Source: an uncultured Prevotellaceae bacterium (lineage in GTDB: Bacteria; Bacteroidota; Bacteroidia; Bacteroidales; Bacteroidaceae). Taken from it: 36,303 nucleotides of DNA. Of this stretch, positions 17,057 through 25,948 are shown piece by piece. The notes beneath the pieces are model-generated. The model saw only the letters and a program-made list of their open reading frames with translations. It was not told the origin of the DNA and made no database searches. Numbering within the stretch: position 1 is the stretch's first letter; the number at the start of each line of letters is the position of its first letter. The translations under genes and the position numbers were made by a program. The stretch is taken from assembly GCA_902789415.1 (NCBI GenBank), contig CADAOD010000023.1, positions 1-36,303 on the forward strand, written 5' to 3'.

Positions 17057-17130
17057 GGTTCGGTAGCTCAGCTGGATAGAGCAACTGCCTTCTAAGCAGT
17101 AGGTCTTGGGTTCGAGCCCCAACCGAATCA
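17057..17130 (+). tRNA. tRNA-Arg (anticodon UCU)
   Basis: A complete 74-base cloverleaf. The acceptor stem GGTTCGG pairs with CCGAATC with one G-U pair. A TAGCTCAGCTGGATAGAGCA D arm is present. The anticodon stem ACTGC/GCAGT has the loop CTTCTAA, giving anticodon TCT, which reads AGA. The T arm contains GGTTCGAGCCC. The discriminator is A and CCA is not encoded. It stands alone with its own promoter and a terminator at once downstream. Confidence 0.97.
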
Positions 17131-17132
17131 CG

Positions 17133-17166
17133 AAAAAAAAGGTTAGCGAATTGCTAACCTTTTTTG
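17133..17166. terminator. Bidirectional terminator between tRNA-Arg and the ilv operon
   Basis: Stem ggttagc (17141-17147) with gctaacc (17153-17159) and a 5-base loop, flanked by A7 on the left and T6 on the right. It therefore works for the tRNA on the plus strand and for the ilv operon end at 17171 on the minus strand. Confidence 0.9.
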
Positions 17167-17170
17167 TTTT

Positions 17171-18493
17171 TTATTTGAGTTGTTTGATGAGGTATTCAGC
17201 AACGATATCGGTACTGCGATAGATGTTCTGCGAGAATCCATGATCGAAATACTCCTGAATTACGAGCTGGCTTTTTGGCCAAATCTGGTGGAAACGCTCA
17301 CCATAGGTGTAAGGCACCACGCGGTCGGCATTGCCATGAACAATAATCGCATTGCCCTGATATTTGGCAGCAGTCTCGTAAATAGGCAAGTTGAATGCTG
17401 TGCGGATATACTTGGCACCAAGCTTCAAGCCGCCCCAAAGCTCAACATATTCACCTGGATCGAATGGATCGTACTGCTTACCCATGGTGTTGCCTCGGAT
17501 AGCATCCTCGCGCAACACAGCTGCAGGTGCCATCAGGGCTACAGCCTTAAAGGCGGGCACACCCAACTCTTCGCTCAACTGTCCAGCTGTCATAGCAGCT
17601 ACAACACCACCCTGCGAGTGACCTACGATAGCCAACGAACTAACATACTTAAGATCGAGCACGTATTCTACTACTTTCTTGGCATCCACAATCTCGTTGG
17701 GCACAGTCATATCCTTAAACTCGCCCTCGCTCTCACCATGACCGTTAAAGTCGAAACGGATGCTGGCTATACCATGAGCCTGCAATGTATCGGCGATGAG
17801 TTCGAACATCGGACCATCTTTTCGACCACTGAAGCCATGACAGAAGATTACCATCGGACATTTCTCGCCCTGCTTCAGCTCGGGCTTCTGAATAATACCC
17901 TTTAGTTTTCCGTGATCGCCATCAATAAATACCGTTTCGCCCTTACCAGAACCTTTATAGGCACCTGTGGTCAATTCCTTCAGATATTTATCTACCTTAT
18001 AAGTAAGCACGGTTGAAAGCTTCACCTGTCCATCGGGACCAATAACCACCATTGATGGAATCCAGTTAACACCATAAGCCTTAGAGATGGCAGTCTCCTT
18101 AAACTTCTTCAGCTCGCTTACCTGGGGATATTTGATGCCGAACTTCTCGATGGCTTTCTTCCACGCTTCAACGTCGGTATCCATCGAGACACCTAAGAAC
18201 TCGATACCATACTTGTGATAATCATTGTATAAGCGAACCACCTCGGGGGCATCCTTACGACAATCGGGGCACCACGATGCCCAGAAATCAAGCACTACAG
18301 TTTTACCCTTGGCCCACTTGGCAAACTGGAAGTTCTTGCCTTCGGGCGTTTTCATCTTAAAGTCGGGAGCAACGGTACCCGGTTTCACTAATTCAGTCGC
18401 ATACTTGGCATCAAAATCCTGCAATGCAGGCTGAGCCTTTACGCCAACGCCTCCTATCAGGAGCATGGCCAATAACAATTTTGATATCTTCAT
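17171..18493 (-). CDS. Secreted thioredoxin-like (TlpA) domain fused to an alpha/beta-hydrolase (esterase)
   Basis: A 440-residue two-domain protein with a signal peptide (about 1-20). Domain one (about 35-175) is a TlpA/ResA-type thioredoxin: VVLDFWASWCPDCRK places the CPDC redox pair at 75-78, and the cis-proline loop is NWIPSMVV (Pro146). Domain two (about 185-440) is an alpha/beta hydrolase resembling feruloyl/cinnamoyl esterases: oxyanion-loop HGFSG (219-223), nucleophile elbow GHSQGG (Ser293), then GNADRVVP (Asp390) and YFDHGFS (His418) completing the triad. Both active sites look intact. It lies 6 bases after the acyl-ACP thioesterase and closes the ilv operon. TlpA proteins are common in Bacteroidetes, but this pairing is unusual to me. 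The substrate is unknown. Confidence 0.88.
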   Translation of the reverse strand: MKISKLLLAMLLIGGVGVKAQPALQDFDAKYATELVKPGTVAPDFKMKTPEGKNFQFAKWAKGKTVVLDFWASWCPDCRKDAPEVVRLYNDYHKYGIEFLGVSMDTDVEAWKKAIEKFGIKYPQVSELKKFKETAISKAYGVNWIPSMVVIGPDGQVKLSTVLTYKVDKYLKELTTGAYKGSGKGETVFIDGDHGKLKGIIQKPELKQGEKCPMVIFCHGFSGRKDGPMFELIADTLQAHGIASIRFDFNGHGESEGEFKDMTVPNEIVDAKKVVEYVLDLKYVSSLAIVGHSQGGVVAAMTAGQLSEELGVPAFKAVALMAPAAVLREDAIRGNTMGKQYDPFDPGEYVELWGGLKLGAKYIRTAFNLPIYETAAKYQGNAIIVHGNADRVVPYTYGERFHQIWPKSQLVIQEYFDHGFSQNIYRSTDIVAEYLIKQLK

Positions 18494-18499
18494 ATTGTT

Positions 18500-19243
18500 T
18501 TACTTTGTAAATACGACTTTACTGCGGCAGCACTCTGTATCGCCATCCTTGCAGATGCGGATACAGTATTCGTTCTCGCCTGTCTGCATGCGGTAGAACG
18601 AGAGTGTATCGCCCTGATGGGCCTCGGCCACATAAGCTATCTCGAAACGCTTAATACGATGCTCACGATACCAGTCAAGATCCCAGAGATCGAGAACATG
18701 CTCGATATACTTTACGGAGTTGATATGACCATTGATATCTACATCGTTATATTTAGTTTCAACCGTACCAACCAACTGGGCGCTGTCGTCCATCTTCACA
18801 CGTCCACCCTTGTCAATGGGGCATTCCTTATCGGTTACAATCCAATTGTTGATGGCACCATTATCAATCGCAAAGATATCGGTTGGCTGGCGTGATTCGG
18901 TATCAATCATGGCCCAGATACTACGTCCGTAGCCATACACCTTACCATCCTGGCCTACTACACGGAAATTACGACTGGTAAAGTAACGCATGGCGCTCTC
19001 AACCCATGTCTCAACATTAAACTTAGTGTACATCTGTGGCATCTCGTCCATCTCGATAGCCAAACGTGAGAGTACCCACGAGCGCTTGATGGTCATAAGA
19101 TATTTCATGCCAAAACCACGTGCCGAAGAGTGATAATCGGCTGCATTCAGCATGTGGTTGCCCATATGGCCCATAAACAATCGCTGAGAAAAATCGCAGT
19201 GAAAAGGCTCAGCTAAAAATTCATAACTTCCAACTTTATCCAT
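18500..19243 (-). CDS. Acyl-ACP thioesterase
   Basis: A cytoplasmic hotdog-fold enzyme of 247 residues that releases fatty acids from acyl carrier protein. It shows the double-hotdog plan of the FatA/FatB-like family: the first hotdog has GMKYLMTIKRSWVLSRLAIEM and the second the catalytic-region motif YNDVDINGHINSVKYIE with Asn171 and His173. Length is typical for bacterial members. The start overlaps the ilvH end by 8 bases and the next gene follows after 6, so it is firmly inside the branched-chain amino acid operon. This position suggests a link between branched-chain precursors and fatty-acid release, but that is inference. Chain-length preference is unknown. Confidence 0.88.
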   Translation of the reverse strand: MDKVGSYEFLAEPFHCDFSQRLFMGHMGNHMLNAADYHSSARGFGMKYLMTIKRSWVLSRLAIEMDEMPQMYTKFNVETWVESAMRYFTSRNFRVVGQDGKVYGYGRSIWAMIDTESRQPTDIFAIDNGAINNWIVTDKECPIDKGGRVKMDDSAQLVGTVETKYNDVDINGHINSVKYIEHVLDLWDLDWYREHRIKRFEIAYVAEAHQGDTLSFYRMQTGENEYCIRICKDGDTECCRSKVVFTK

Positions 19244-19778
19244 TCTCCTGTCTCGACTCTAAAAATTCACTAACCTGCTCCTGCATACCACGGGTAACGG
19301 CAATACGCCCGCTACGGGTGTACTGCAGCACACAACCAAACGTGTCGAGTGCGCGGAACAACGAAATAATATCCTCAGTTACACCATGCATCTGCACGAT
19401 GGTATAGGTGGGATTCACCTCGATTATGCTGGCCTGGAACCTACGGATGGTACGCGATATCTCAGGATTCTCGAGAACCATCGGGGTTGACAGCTTGTAT
19501 AGTCCCGACTCGCGGATAAACAACTGTTCGTCGGTAAAGTAATTGGCCTTTACCACATCTATCTTCTTCTCAATCTGTCGGGTAATCTTTACTATCTGAT
19601 CCTCATCGCTCCAGGCGGTGATGGTGTACTTATGTACGCCAGGAATACTCGAGGCCGATACATTCAAGCTCTCGATATTTACCTGGCGACGGGTGAACAC
19701 AGCAGTAATCTGATTGAGAATACCAGCTACGTTCTCCGAGTAAACCAGCAGTGTATATAATTTCTTCTTATTTTCCAT
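19236..19778 (-). CDS. ilvH: Acetolactate synthase regulatory (small) subunit
   Basis: The regulatory partner of IlvB, giving valine feedback and full activity. An N-terminal ACT domain (about residues 6-75) starts LYTLLVYSENVAGILNQITAVF, with RRQVNIESLNVS following. The C-terminal IlvN-type domain contains IIEVNPTYTIVQMHGVTEDI. I place the start at ATG 19778 (180 residues, MENKKK). The frame extends two codons further to a TTG, but that lies in the ATTGA repeat filling the gap to ilvB. It overlaps the thioesterase start by 8 bases, indicating translational coupling. Confidence 0.92.
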   Translation of the reverse strand: MENKKKLYTLLVYSENVAGILNQITAVFTRRQVNIESLNVSASSIPGVHKYTITAWSDEDQIVKITRQIEKKIDVVKANYFTDEQLFIRESGLYKLSTPMVLENPEISRTIRRFQASIIEVNPTYTIVQMHGVTEDIISLFRALDTFGCVLQYTRSGRIAVTRGMQEQVSEFLESRQENG

Positions 19779-19780
19779 CT

Positions 19781-19815
19781 TCAATTTTCAATTATCAATT
19801 TTCAATTGTCAATTG
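19781..19815. repeat. ATTGA-type repeat filling the ilvB-ilvH gap
   Basis: On the minus strand the spacer is a run of ATTGA/ATTGAAA units (TTGACAATTGAAAATTGATAATTGAA pattern) and reaches to within a few bases of the ilvH start. No purine-rich ribosome-binding site is visible besides GAAG next to the ATG. Confidence 0.7.
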
Positions 19816-19816
19816 G

Positions 19817-21526
19817 CTAAATCTCAAGCTGCATTTTGTCAACATCCATACCCGGAGGTGTCATTGGCAGCACATTATCCTCTTCCATAATGGCACACTC
19901 CAACAGGAATGGTCCATCGGTAGTGAGCATTTTCTTTACAAGTCCGGGCAGGTCCTTACGATCAACCACAGCCGCATAGTTAATACCATAACCCTGGGCA
20001 ATAAGCTCGTAGTTAGGGTTCATCATCTTGGTGAACGATTTACGGCGCATCCAGAACATATCCTGCCACTGGCGCACGTTACCTAAATAGTGATTATTCA
20101 TAACAATCATCTTTACAGGCTTTTGCTGTTCCATAATGGTACCCAACTCCTGGATATTCATTTGGAATCCACCATCGCCCATAAAGCAGCATACCGTACG
20201 GTTTGCATCGGCAAAGGTAGCACCAATGGCTGCGGGCAAACCGTAGCCCATGGTTCCCAAACCACCGCTGGTACACAAACTGCGCTTATGGTGATACTTG
20301 AAGTAACGTGTTGCAAACAACTGGTTCTGACCAACATCCGTAACCAAAACGGTATCGTCTGGAGCCATCTCGGCTACCACATTCACCACCTCGCCCATCT
20401 TCAATGGACCCTCGGTTGGATGGATGGCTGGCTCGATAACCTTTTCGCGTTCCTTGGCATCCAACTCCTTAAACGAGTCGCGCCACTTCTGATGATTATT
20501 TGCATTAACGAGTGCTGTAAGTGCAGGTAACGATTCCTTACAGTCGGCTACCACAGCTACATCGGTCTTTACGTTCTTATCTATCTCGCTACGGTCGATA
20601 TCCAGATGGATAATCTTAGCCTGTTTGGCGTAAGTTTTCAGGTTACCAGTTACACGATCGCTGAAGCGCATACCGATGGCAATCAGCACATCACACTCCT
20701 GCTCCTTCAGGTTCACAGCATAGTTTCCGTGCATACCCAACATGCCCACATTTAGTGGATGGTTAGAAGGCAGTGCCGACAAGCCTAACATGGTGCGACC
20801 AGCAGGGATATCGGCCTTTTCGAGGAATGCCTGCAACTCTTTATGGGCATTACCCAACTCAACGCCCTGACCAACCAACGCCAAAGGTTTCTTGGCATTA
20901 TTAATCAACTCGGCAGCCTTACGTACAGCCTCGTTATCCAGCTTTGGATAAGGCACATACGAACGGATAAAGTCGCATTTCATGGGCTCCCAGTCGATTT
21001 CCTCGACCTGTGCGTTCTTGGTAAAGTCGAGCACCACAGGACCGGGGCGACCTGTACGGGCAATATAGAAAGCACGACTCACAGCCCAAGCCACATCCTC
21101 AGCATGACGAATCTGATAGCTCCACTTAGAGATTGGCTGTGATACGCCTACCAAATCGACCTCCTGGAAGAAGTCGGTACCCAGTGCGCCTGTTGGCACC
21201 TGTCCGGCAATCACCACGATTGGTGTAGAATCCATCATGGCATCGGCAATACCTGTTAACGTATTAGTTACACCAGGTCCGCTGGTTACCAATACTACAC
21301 CTACCTCGCCACTTACGCGGGCATAACCCTCAGCGGCATGGGTTGCACCTTGTTCGTGGCGCACCAATATATGGTCGAAACATTTCTTTTCGCCTCGTGT
21401 ATAGTCATAGAGCGCATCGTAAGTAGGCATGATAGAGCCGCCGGGATAACCAAAAATGGTTTTTACGCCCTCGGCCTTCAACGCCCTCATCAGCGCCTTT
21501 GCTCCTGTTATTCTATCTTTCAACAT
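19817..21526 (-). CDS. ilvB: Acetolactate synthase catalytic (large) subunit
   Basis: A thiamine-diphosphate enzyme condensing two pyruvates to acetolactate, or pyruvate with 2-oxobutyrate, for valine, leucine and isoleucine. The 569-residue protein has the standard three domains. FGYPGGSIMPTYDALYD (25-41) and the catalytic Glu58 in RHEQG are in the Pyr domain, a central FAD-binding domain lies at about 195-345, and the ThDP motif runs from GDGG (450-453) to MNN (476-478). The C-terminal end is complete (PPGMDVDKMQLEI). It ends in TAG. It sits between ilvD and ilvH with repeat-filled gaps of 38 bases each, on one transcript. Confidence 0.96.
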   Translation of the reverse strand: MLKDRITGAKALMRALKAEGVKTIFGYPGGSIMPTYDALYDYTRGEKKCFDHILVRHEQGATHAAEGYARVSGEVGVVLVTSGPGVTNTLTGIADAMMDSTPIVVIAGQVPTGALGTDFFQEVDLVGVSQPISKWSYQIRHAEDVAWAVSRAFYIARTGRPGPVVLDFTKNAQVEEIDWEPMKCDFIRSYVPYPKLDNEAVRKAAELINNAKKPLALVGQGVELGNAHKELQAFLEKADIPAGRTMLGLSALPSNHPLNVGMLGMHGNYAVNLKEQECDVLIAIGMRFSDRVTGNLKTYAKQAKIIHLDIDRSEIDKNVKTDVAVVADCKESLPALTALVNANNHQKWRDSFKELDAKEREKVIEPAIHPTEGPLKMGEVVNVVAEMAPDDTVLVTDVGQNQLFATRYFKYHHKRSLCTSGGLGTMGYGLPAAIGATFADANRTVCCFMGDGGFQMNIQELGTIMEQQKPVKMIVMNNHYLGNVRQWQDMFWMRRKSFTKMMNPNYELIAQGYGINYAAVVDRKDLPGLVKKMLTTDGPFLLECAIMEEDNVLPMTPPGMDVDKMQLEI

Positions 21527-21528
21527 GA

Positions 21529-21568
21529 ATTATCAATTTTCAATATTCAATTTTCAATATTCAATCAA
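21529..21568. repeat. ATTGAATATTGAAA repeat filling the ilvD-ilvB gap
   Basis: On the minus strand two copies of ATTGAATATTGAAA are followed by ATTGATAATTC running straight into the ilvB start codon. The first unit overlaps the ilvD stop (GATTGA). The spacer holds nothing else. Confidence 0.75.
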
Positions 21569-23367
21569 TCTATGATTCTCACACCACCTTTATCGGCACT
21601 CGATACGCTCTGAGCGTATGCACGCAATGCCTTACTAACCACGCGGTTACGCTTAAGCGGCTGCTGTGGGCGTGCTGCCAGTTCCTCGTCGCTCAGCTTT
21701 ACGCTAATAGAACGGCTTGGGATATCAATCACGATGATATCACCATCCTTTACCTTACCGATATTACCACCATTAGCAGCCTCGGGCGAGATATGGCCGA
21801 TACTTAAACCAGATGTACCACCCGAGAAACGGCCGTCGGTAATCAGCGCGCACTCCTTACCTAAGTGCATACTCTTAATATAGCTGGTAGGATACAGCAT
21901 CTCCTGCATACCAGGACCTCCCTTTGGGCCCTCGTGAGTAATCACCACGCAGTCGCCACTCTTAACCTTACCACCAAGAATGCCCTCGCAAGCATCCTCC
22001 TGCGAATCGAATACCACAGCAGGACCCTCGAAGTGCCACAGGCTCTCATCAACACCAGCAGTTTTTACTACGCAACCGTCCTGGGCAATGTTACCAAACA
22101 ATACAGCCAGTCCGCCATCCTTGGTGTAAGCATGCTCTAAGTCGCGAATACAACCACCAGCACGATCGGTATCAAGTGTGCCCCACTCCTCGCTCTGCGA
22201 TCCCATCTTGGTTGAGAAGCGGTTACCAGGTGCCGTTTGATAGATGCGATTAGCTTCGGCATCTACAGCACCATCCACAATACTATATTTCTGCATGGCC
22301 TCGCTCAATGTCAGTCCGTCAACACGTGGCGCACTACCATCAATCAGGCCACCCTTATTCAGTTCGTTCAAAATACCAAGAATACCACCAGCACGACCGC
22401 ATTCCTGCACCGAGTACTTCTGGGTGTTAGGAGCCAGTTTACACAAGCAAGGCACCTTGCGGCTCAATGCGTCGATATCTTTCATGGTGAAGTCGGCACC
22501 AGCCTCCTGAGCTACAGCCAACAAGTGCAGCACCGTATTGGTACTACCACCCATAGCGATATCCAAAGCCATTGCATTCATAAAGGCCTTGCGGGTTGCA
22601 ATATTACGTGGCAATACGCTCTCATCGCCATCCTCATAATAGGCAAAGGCGTTCTTTACCACCTGACGGGCAGCAGCCTTAAACAACTCGATACGATTAG
22701 TATGGGTAGCCAGAATAGTTCCGTTACCAGGCAGCGAGAGTCCGATAGCCTCGGTCAACGAGTTCATAGAGTTGGCAGTAAACATACCCGAGCAACTACC
22801 GCAACCAGGACAAGCACACTGCTCAATCTCCTTAATCTCCTCATCGGTCACACTGGGGTCGGCACCCTTTACCATCGCAGTAATCAGGTCGGCATTCTCG
22901 CCGCGCCACTTACCTGCCTCCATGGGGCCACCACTACAAAACACCGTAGGAATATTCAGTCGCATAGATGCCATCAACATACCTGGTGTAACCTTATCGC
23001 AGTTTGATATGCAAATCATAGCATCGGCCTTATGGGCGTTCACCATATACTCTACACTGTCGGCAATAATATCACGACTGGGCAACGAGTACAGCATACC
23101 ATCATGCCCCATTGCAATACCATCATCGATAGCAATCGTATTGAATTCGGCAGCATAGCAGCCCATCTTTTCGATCTCCTCACGCACAATCTGACCTATC
23201 TCATGAAGATGTGTATGACCGGGCACAAACTGGGTAAACGAGTTCACGATAGCAATAATTGGCTTGCCAAACTGCTCGTGTTTCATACCCGTGGCCACCC
23301 ACAATGCGCGGGCTCCAGCCATTCTACGTCCTTCAGTGCAGACTGCGCTGCGTAACTGGTGTTTCAT
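21565..23367 (-). CDS. ilvD: Dihydroxy-acid dehydratase
   Basis: An iron-sulfur lyase converting dihydroxy-isovalerate or dihydroxy-methylvalerate to the 2-oxo acids in branched-chain amino acid and pantothenate precursor synthesis. The 600-residue protein has the cluster cysteine C123 ([11 protein letters not shown], with the likely carbamylated Lys125) and the [18 protein letters not shown] segment with Cys 186, 189 and 192. The equivalent of the first cysteine in plant-type enzymes is absent ([13 protein letters not shown] at 41-53), as in the oxygen-sensitive E. coli-like form. It is the first gene of the ilv operon; the leader from the promoter is only about 35 bases, too short for an attenuator. 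Confidence 0.95.
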   Translation of the reverse strand: MKHQLRSAVCTEGRRMAGARALWVATGMKHEQFGKPIIAIVNSFTQFVPGHTHLHEIGQIVREEIEKMGCYAAEFNTIAIDDGIAMGHDGMLYSLPSRDIIADSVEYMVNAHKADAMICISNCDKVTPGMLMASMRLNIPTVFCSGGPMEAGKWRGENADLITAMVKGADPSVTDEEIKEIEQCACPGCGSCSGMFTANSMNSLTEAIGLSLPGNGTILATHTNRIELFKAAARQVVKNAFAYYEDGDESVLPRNIATRKAFMNAMALDIAMGGSTNTVLHLLAVAQEAGADFTMKDIDALSRKVPCLCKLAPNTQKYSVQECGRAGGILGILNELNKGGLIDGSAPRVDGLTLSEAMQKYSIVDGAVDAEANRIYQTAPGNRFSTKMGSQSEEWGTLDTDRAGGCIRDLEHAYTKDGGLAVLFGNIAQDGCVVKTAGVDESLWHFEGPAVVFDSQEDACEGILGGKVKSGDCVVITHEGPKGGPGMQEMLYPTSYIKSMHLGKECALITDGRFSGGTSGLSIGHISPEAANGGNIGKVKDGDIIVIDIPSRSISVKLSDEELAARPQQPLKRNRVVSKALRAYAQSVSSADKGGVRIID

Positions 23368-23402
23368 ATCTCTATTATTATTTAAAATCCTAAATTTAGC
23401 CG

Positions 23403-23433
23403 CAAAAATACAAATAAACTATCAAATAGCCAA
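23403..23433 (-). promoter_or_regulatory. Promoter of the ilv operon
   Basis: On the minus strand TTG (23433-23431), 20 bases, then TATTTTTG (23410-23403). It is back-to-back with the GH2 promoter, with only 43 bases between the two -7 boxes. Confidence 0.7.
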
Positions 23434-23453
23434 CTAATTCAGAAAATTATTAT

Positions 23454-23461
23454 TAAATTTG
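23454..23461 (+). promoter_or_regulatory. Promoter element of the GH2 gene
   Basis: TAAATTTG, 34 bases before the start codon. No clear TTTG box lies at the right distance; the upstream region is shared with the ilv promoter. Confidence 0.55.
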
Positions 23462-23494
23462 CAGCAAAATTATGATTACTAATAACAAATTGAA

Positions 23495-25948
23495 ATGAAA
23501 AAAGGAATAATTACAGTGCTTTTGGCAGCTCCTTTATCGTTGCTGGCCCAACAGCGTCAGGAGATTACTTTGAGCGACAATTGGCTCTTCTCACAAAACA
23601 AAACCGATTGGAAAACCGTAAGTGTGCCCCACGATTGGGCCATTGCCGGACCGTTTGATAAGAAATGGGACCTGCAGAAGGTAGCCATCGAACAGAACGG
23701 CGAGACCGAAGCTACCGAAAAGAGTGGGCGTTCGGGTGCCCTGCCTTGGATTGGCGAGGGACATTATAAACGAACCATCACCATCCCCGAAGGTTATAAG
23801 CACGCCATGTTGGTATTCGATGGCGCAATGTCAGAACCAACCGTAAGCATCAATGGTATGCAGGCGGGCTACTGGGCCTATGGCTATAATACCTTCCGTG
23901 TGGATATCACGCCATTTATACAAACAGGCGACAACCTGTTGGAGGTAGATTTACAGAACGTAGAAGAGAGCAGTCGCTGGTATCCTGGCGCAGGTATCTA
24001 CCGTCCTGTAAAACTGGTACTTACAAAATATGGATGGATTGATCCTTGGAAAACGTATATCCGCACCCGTGAGCTGAGTGCCAATCAGGCTGTGCTTGAT
24101 ATCAATGTAGGTATCGGCAGTGCGCTGGATGGCGGCTTGAAATTCGATGTGGATATTTGCGATGCCACAGGTAAAGTTGTGGCTAGCGGCTGTAGCGACG
24201 ATCTGAATAACGAGGGTATCGCGCAAATGGCTATTACCGTTAACCAGCCAAAGTTGTGGAGCCCTGAGTCACCTTATTTATATACCGCCCGAATTAAATA
24301 CTCGCAGAGTGGCGAACTGCTGGATGAGGTAACACAGAAGTTTGGTATCCGCACCATCAAATGTTCAAAGGAAGGCGGTTTCCAGCTGAATGGTGTATCG
24401 CGCAAAATCAAAGGTGTTTGCCTGCATCACGACCTTGGTCCACTGGGTGCTGCTATCAACAAGAGTGCCCTTATCCGTCAGATTAAGATGATGAAGGCTA
24501 TGGGTTGCGATGCCATCCGTACATCACACAATATGCCCAGTCAGATGCAGATGGATATCTGCGACTCGTTAGGAATGATGGTAATGGCCGAGAGTTTCGA
24601 CATGTGGGTATATCCTAAGTGCAAGAACGGCTATGCTCGTTTCTATAACGATTGGTGGGAGAAGGATATCACCAATCTGGTTCTGGCCAACCGCAATCAC
24701 CCCAGCATTGTGATGTGGAGTATCGGTAACGAGATACCCGAACAGGGCGATAAAGAAAAGGGCCCGAAGATGTCGAAGGCTATGCAGGACCTGTGTCATC
24801 AGCTCGACCCCTCACGCCCCGTTACACAGGGTTTGGACCGCGTTGATGCAGCTGTAGATTACGGCTATGCTGCCGTGATGGATGTGCCTGGCTACAACTA
24901 CCGTTTGCCCAGATACATACCCACCTTCAACAAACTGCCACAGGGATTCCTGTTAGGTTCCGAAACGGCTTCAACCGTGAGCAGTCGCGGCGTGTATAAG
25001 TTCCCCGTTGAGATTAAGGACAACTCGCAGTACGCTTCATGGTCGCCTGGTTATATCCCAGGAGCTGTACTGAAGGAAGATGGACAGTGTTCGGCCTACG
25101 ATGTGGAGCATTGCTCGTGGAGTAATCTGCCCGACGACGATTGGGTGATGCAGGACGATCTGCCTTGGGTGATTGGCGAGTTTGTGTGGACCGGTTACGA
25201 CTACTTGGGAGAACCTACCCCATACGATGAGTATTGGCCTTCGCGCAGCAGCTATTTTGGTATCTGTGATTTGGCCGGTCTGCCAAAGGATCGTTATTTC
25301 CTGTATCGTTCTAAGTGGAACAAGGATGAGCATACCATCCATCTGCTGCCTCACTGGAGCTTTGGTAAGGAGCGCGTTGGCAAGGTAACACCAGTATATT
25401 GCTACACCGATTATCCTACCGGCGAACTCTTTGTGAATGGCAAGAGTCAGGGCAAGATAACCAAGAATCCAGCCGAGCGTTTGGATCGTTATCGTCTGCG
25501 TTGGAACAATGTTGTGTACAAGCCAGGCGAGGTAAAAGTGGTAGTTTACGACGCCCAAGGCAACAAGGCTGGCGAGCAGACCATCCGTACAGCTGGCAAA
25601 CCATCGGCCATCGCTTGTGATGTTTGGACCCAGCACGATGCGCCATGCCTGAAGGCTGATGGCGACGACTTGGCATTTGTTACCGTATCGCTCACCGATA
25701 AGAATGGCATCATGATTGCCGAAGCCGACGACCAGCTTACATTCGAGGTAACAGGTGCCGGCACCTTCGAGGCTGTATGTAATGGCGACGCCACAAGTCT
25801 GGAGTCATTTAAGGAGCCAACCATGAAACTGTTTAAGGGTCAGTTGGTAGTGATTGTTCGTGGTGCCAAGCAGCCAGGAACAGCTATCTTGAAGGTAACT
25901 GATAAGAGCAGAAAACTGAGTAAGACTATCGAGATTAAAGTAGGCTAA
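23495..25948 (+). CDS. Glycoside hydrolase family 2 (beta-galactosidase-like)
   Basis: An exported retaining glycosidase of 817 residues with a signal peptide (about 1-18). GH2 domains occur in order: sugar-binding jelly roll (about 25-175, with VPHDWAI and RWYPGAGIYRPV), immunoglobulin-like domain (about 185-290), TIM barrel (about 295-600) with acid/base Glu413 in WSIGNEIPEQG and likely nucleophile Glu490 in LLGSE, then C-terminal beta domains of the DUF4982/Ig type (TDYPTGELFVNGKSQG, about 640-815). Substrate may be a beta-galactoside or beta-mannoside and cannot be fixed. It stands alone without a SusC/SusD pair, so it is not visibly part of a polysaccharide utilisation locus. Its stop overlaps the convergent cbiB stop by 14 bases. 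Confidence 0.92.
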   Translation: MKKGIITVLLAAPLSLLAQQRQEITLSDNWLFSQNKTDWKTVSVPHDWAIAGPFDKKWDLQKVAIEQNGETEATEKSGRSGALPWIGEGHYKRTITIPEGYKHAMLVFDGAMSEPTVSINGMQAGYWAYGYNTFRVDITPFIQTGDNLLEVDLQNVEESSRWYPGAGIYRPVKLVLTKYGWIDPWKTYIRTRELSANQAVLDINVGIGSALDGGLKFDVDICDATGKVVASGCSDDLNNEGIAQMAITVNQPKLWSPESPYLYTARIKYSQSGELLDEVTQKFGIRTIKCSKEGGFQLNGVSRKIKGVCLHHDLGPLGAAINKSALIRQIKMMKAMGCDAIRTSHNMPSQMQMDICDSLGMMVMAESFDMWVYPKCKNGYARFYNDWWEKDITNLVLANRNHPSIVMWSIGNEIPEQGDKEKGPKMSKAMQDLCHQLDPSRPVTQGLDRVDAAVDYGYAAVMDVPGYNYRLPRYIPTFNKLPQGFLLGSETASTVSSRGVYKFPVEIKDNSQYASWSPGYIPGAVLKEDGQCSAYDVEHCSWSNLPDDDWVMQDDLPWVIGEFVWTGYDYLGEPTPYDEYWPSRSSYFGICDLAGLPKDRYFLYRSKWNKDEHTIHLLPHWSFGKERVGKVTPVYCYTDYPTGELFVNGKSQGKITKNPAERLDRYRLRWNNVVYKPGEVKVVVYDAQGNKAGEQTIRTAGKPSAIACDVWTQHDAPCLKADGDDLAFVTVSLTDKNGIMIAEADDQLTFEVTGAGTFEAVCNGDATSLESFKEPTMKLFKGQLVVIVRGAKQPGTAILKVTDKSRKLSKTIEIKVG

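Noticed and set aside
17057-17130. tRNA-Arg as an integration site of a mobile element
   Set aside because: No duplicated tRNA 3' end, integrase gene or change in gene style is seen on either side.
21529-21568. Tandem repeats in the ilv operon considered as a CRISPR array
   Set aside because: Units are 5-14 bases, AT-rich and without unique spacers or cas genes nearby.
22237-23007. Long plus-strand frame opposite ilvD (256 codons), and similar frames opposite the tricorn-like gene
   Set aside because: Antisense shadows; the real genes carry all catalytic motifs on the other strand.
23368-23402. Leader-peptide attenuator upstream of ilvD
   Set aside because: The leader is only about 35 bases with no Ile/Val/Leu codon run and no hairpin pair.
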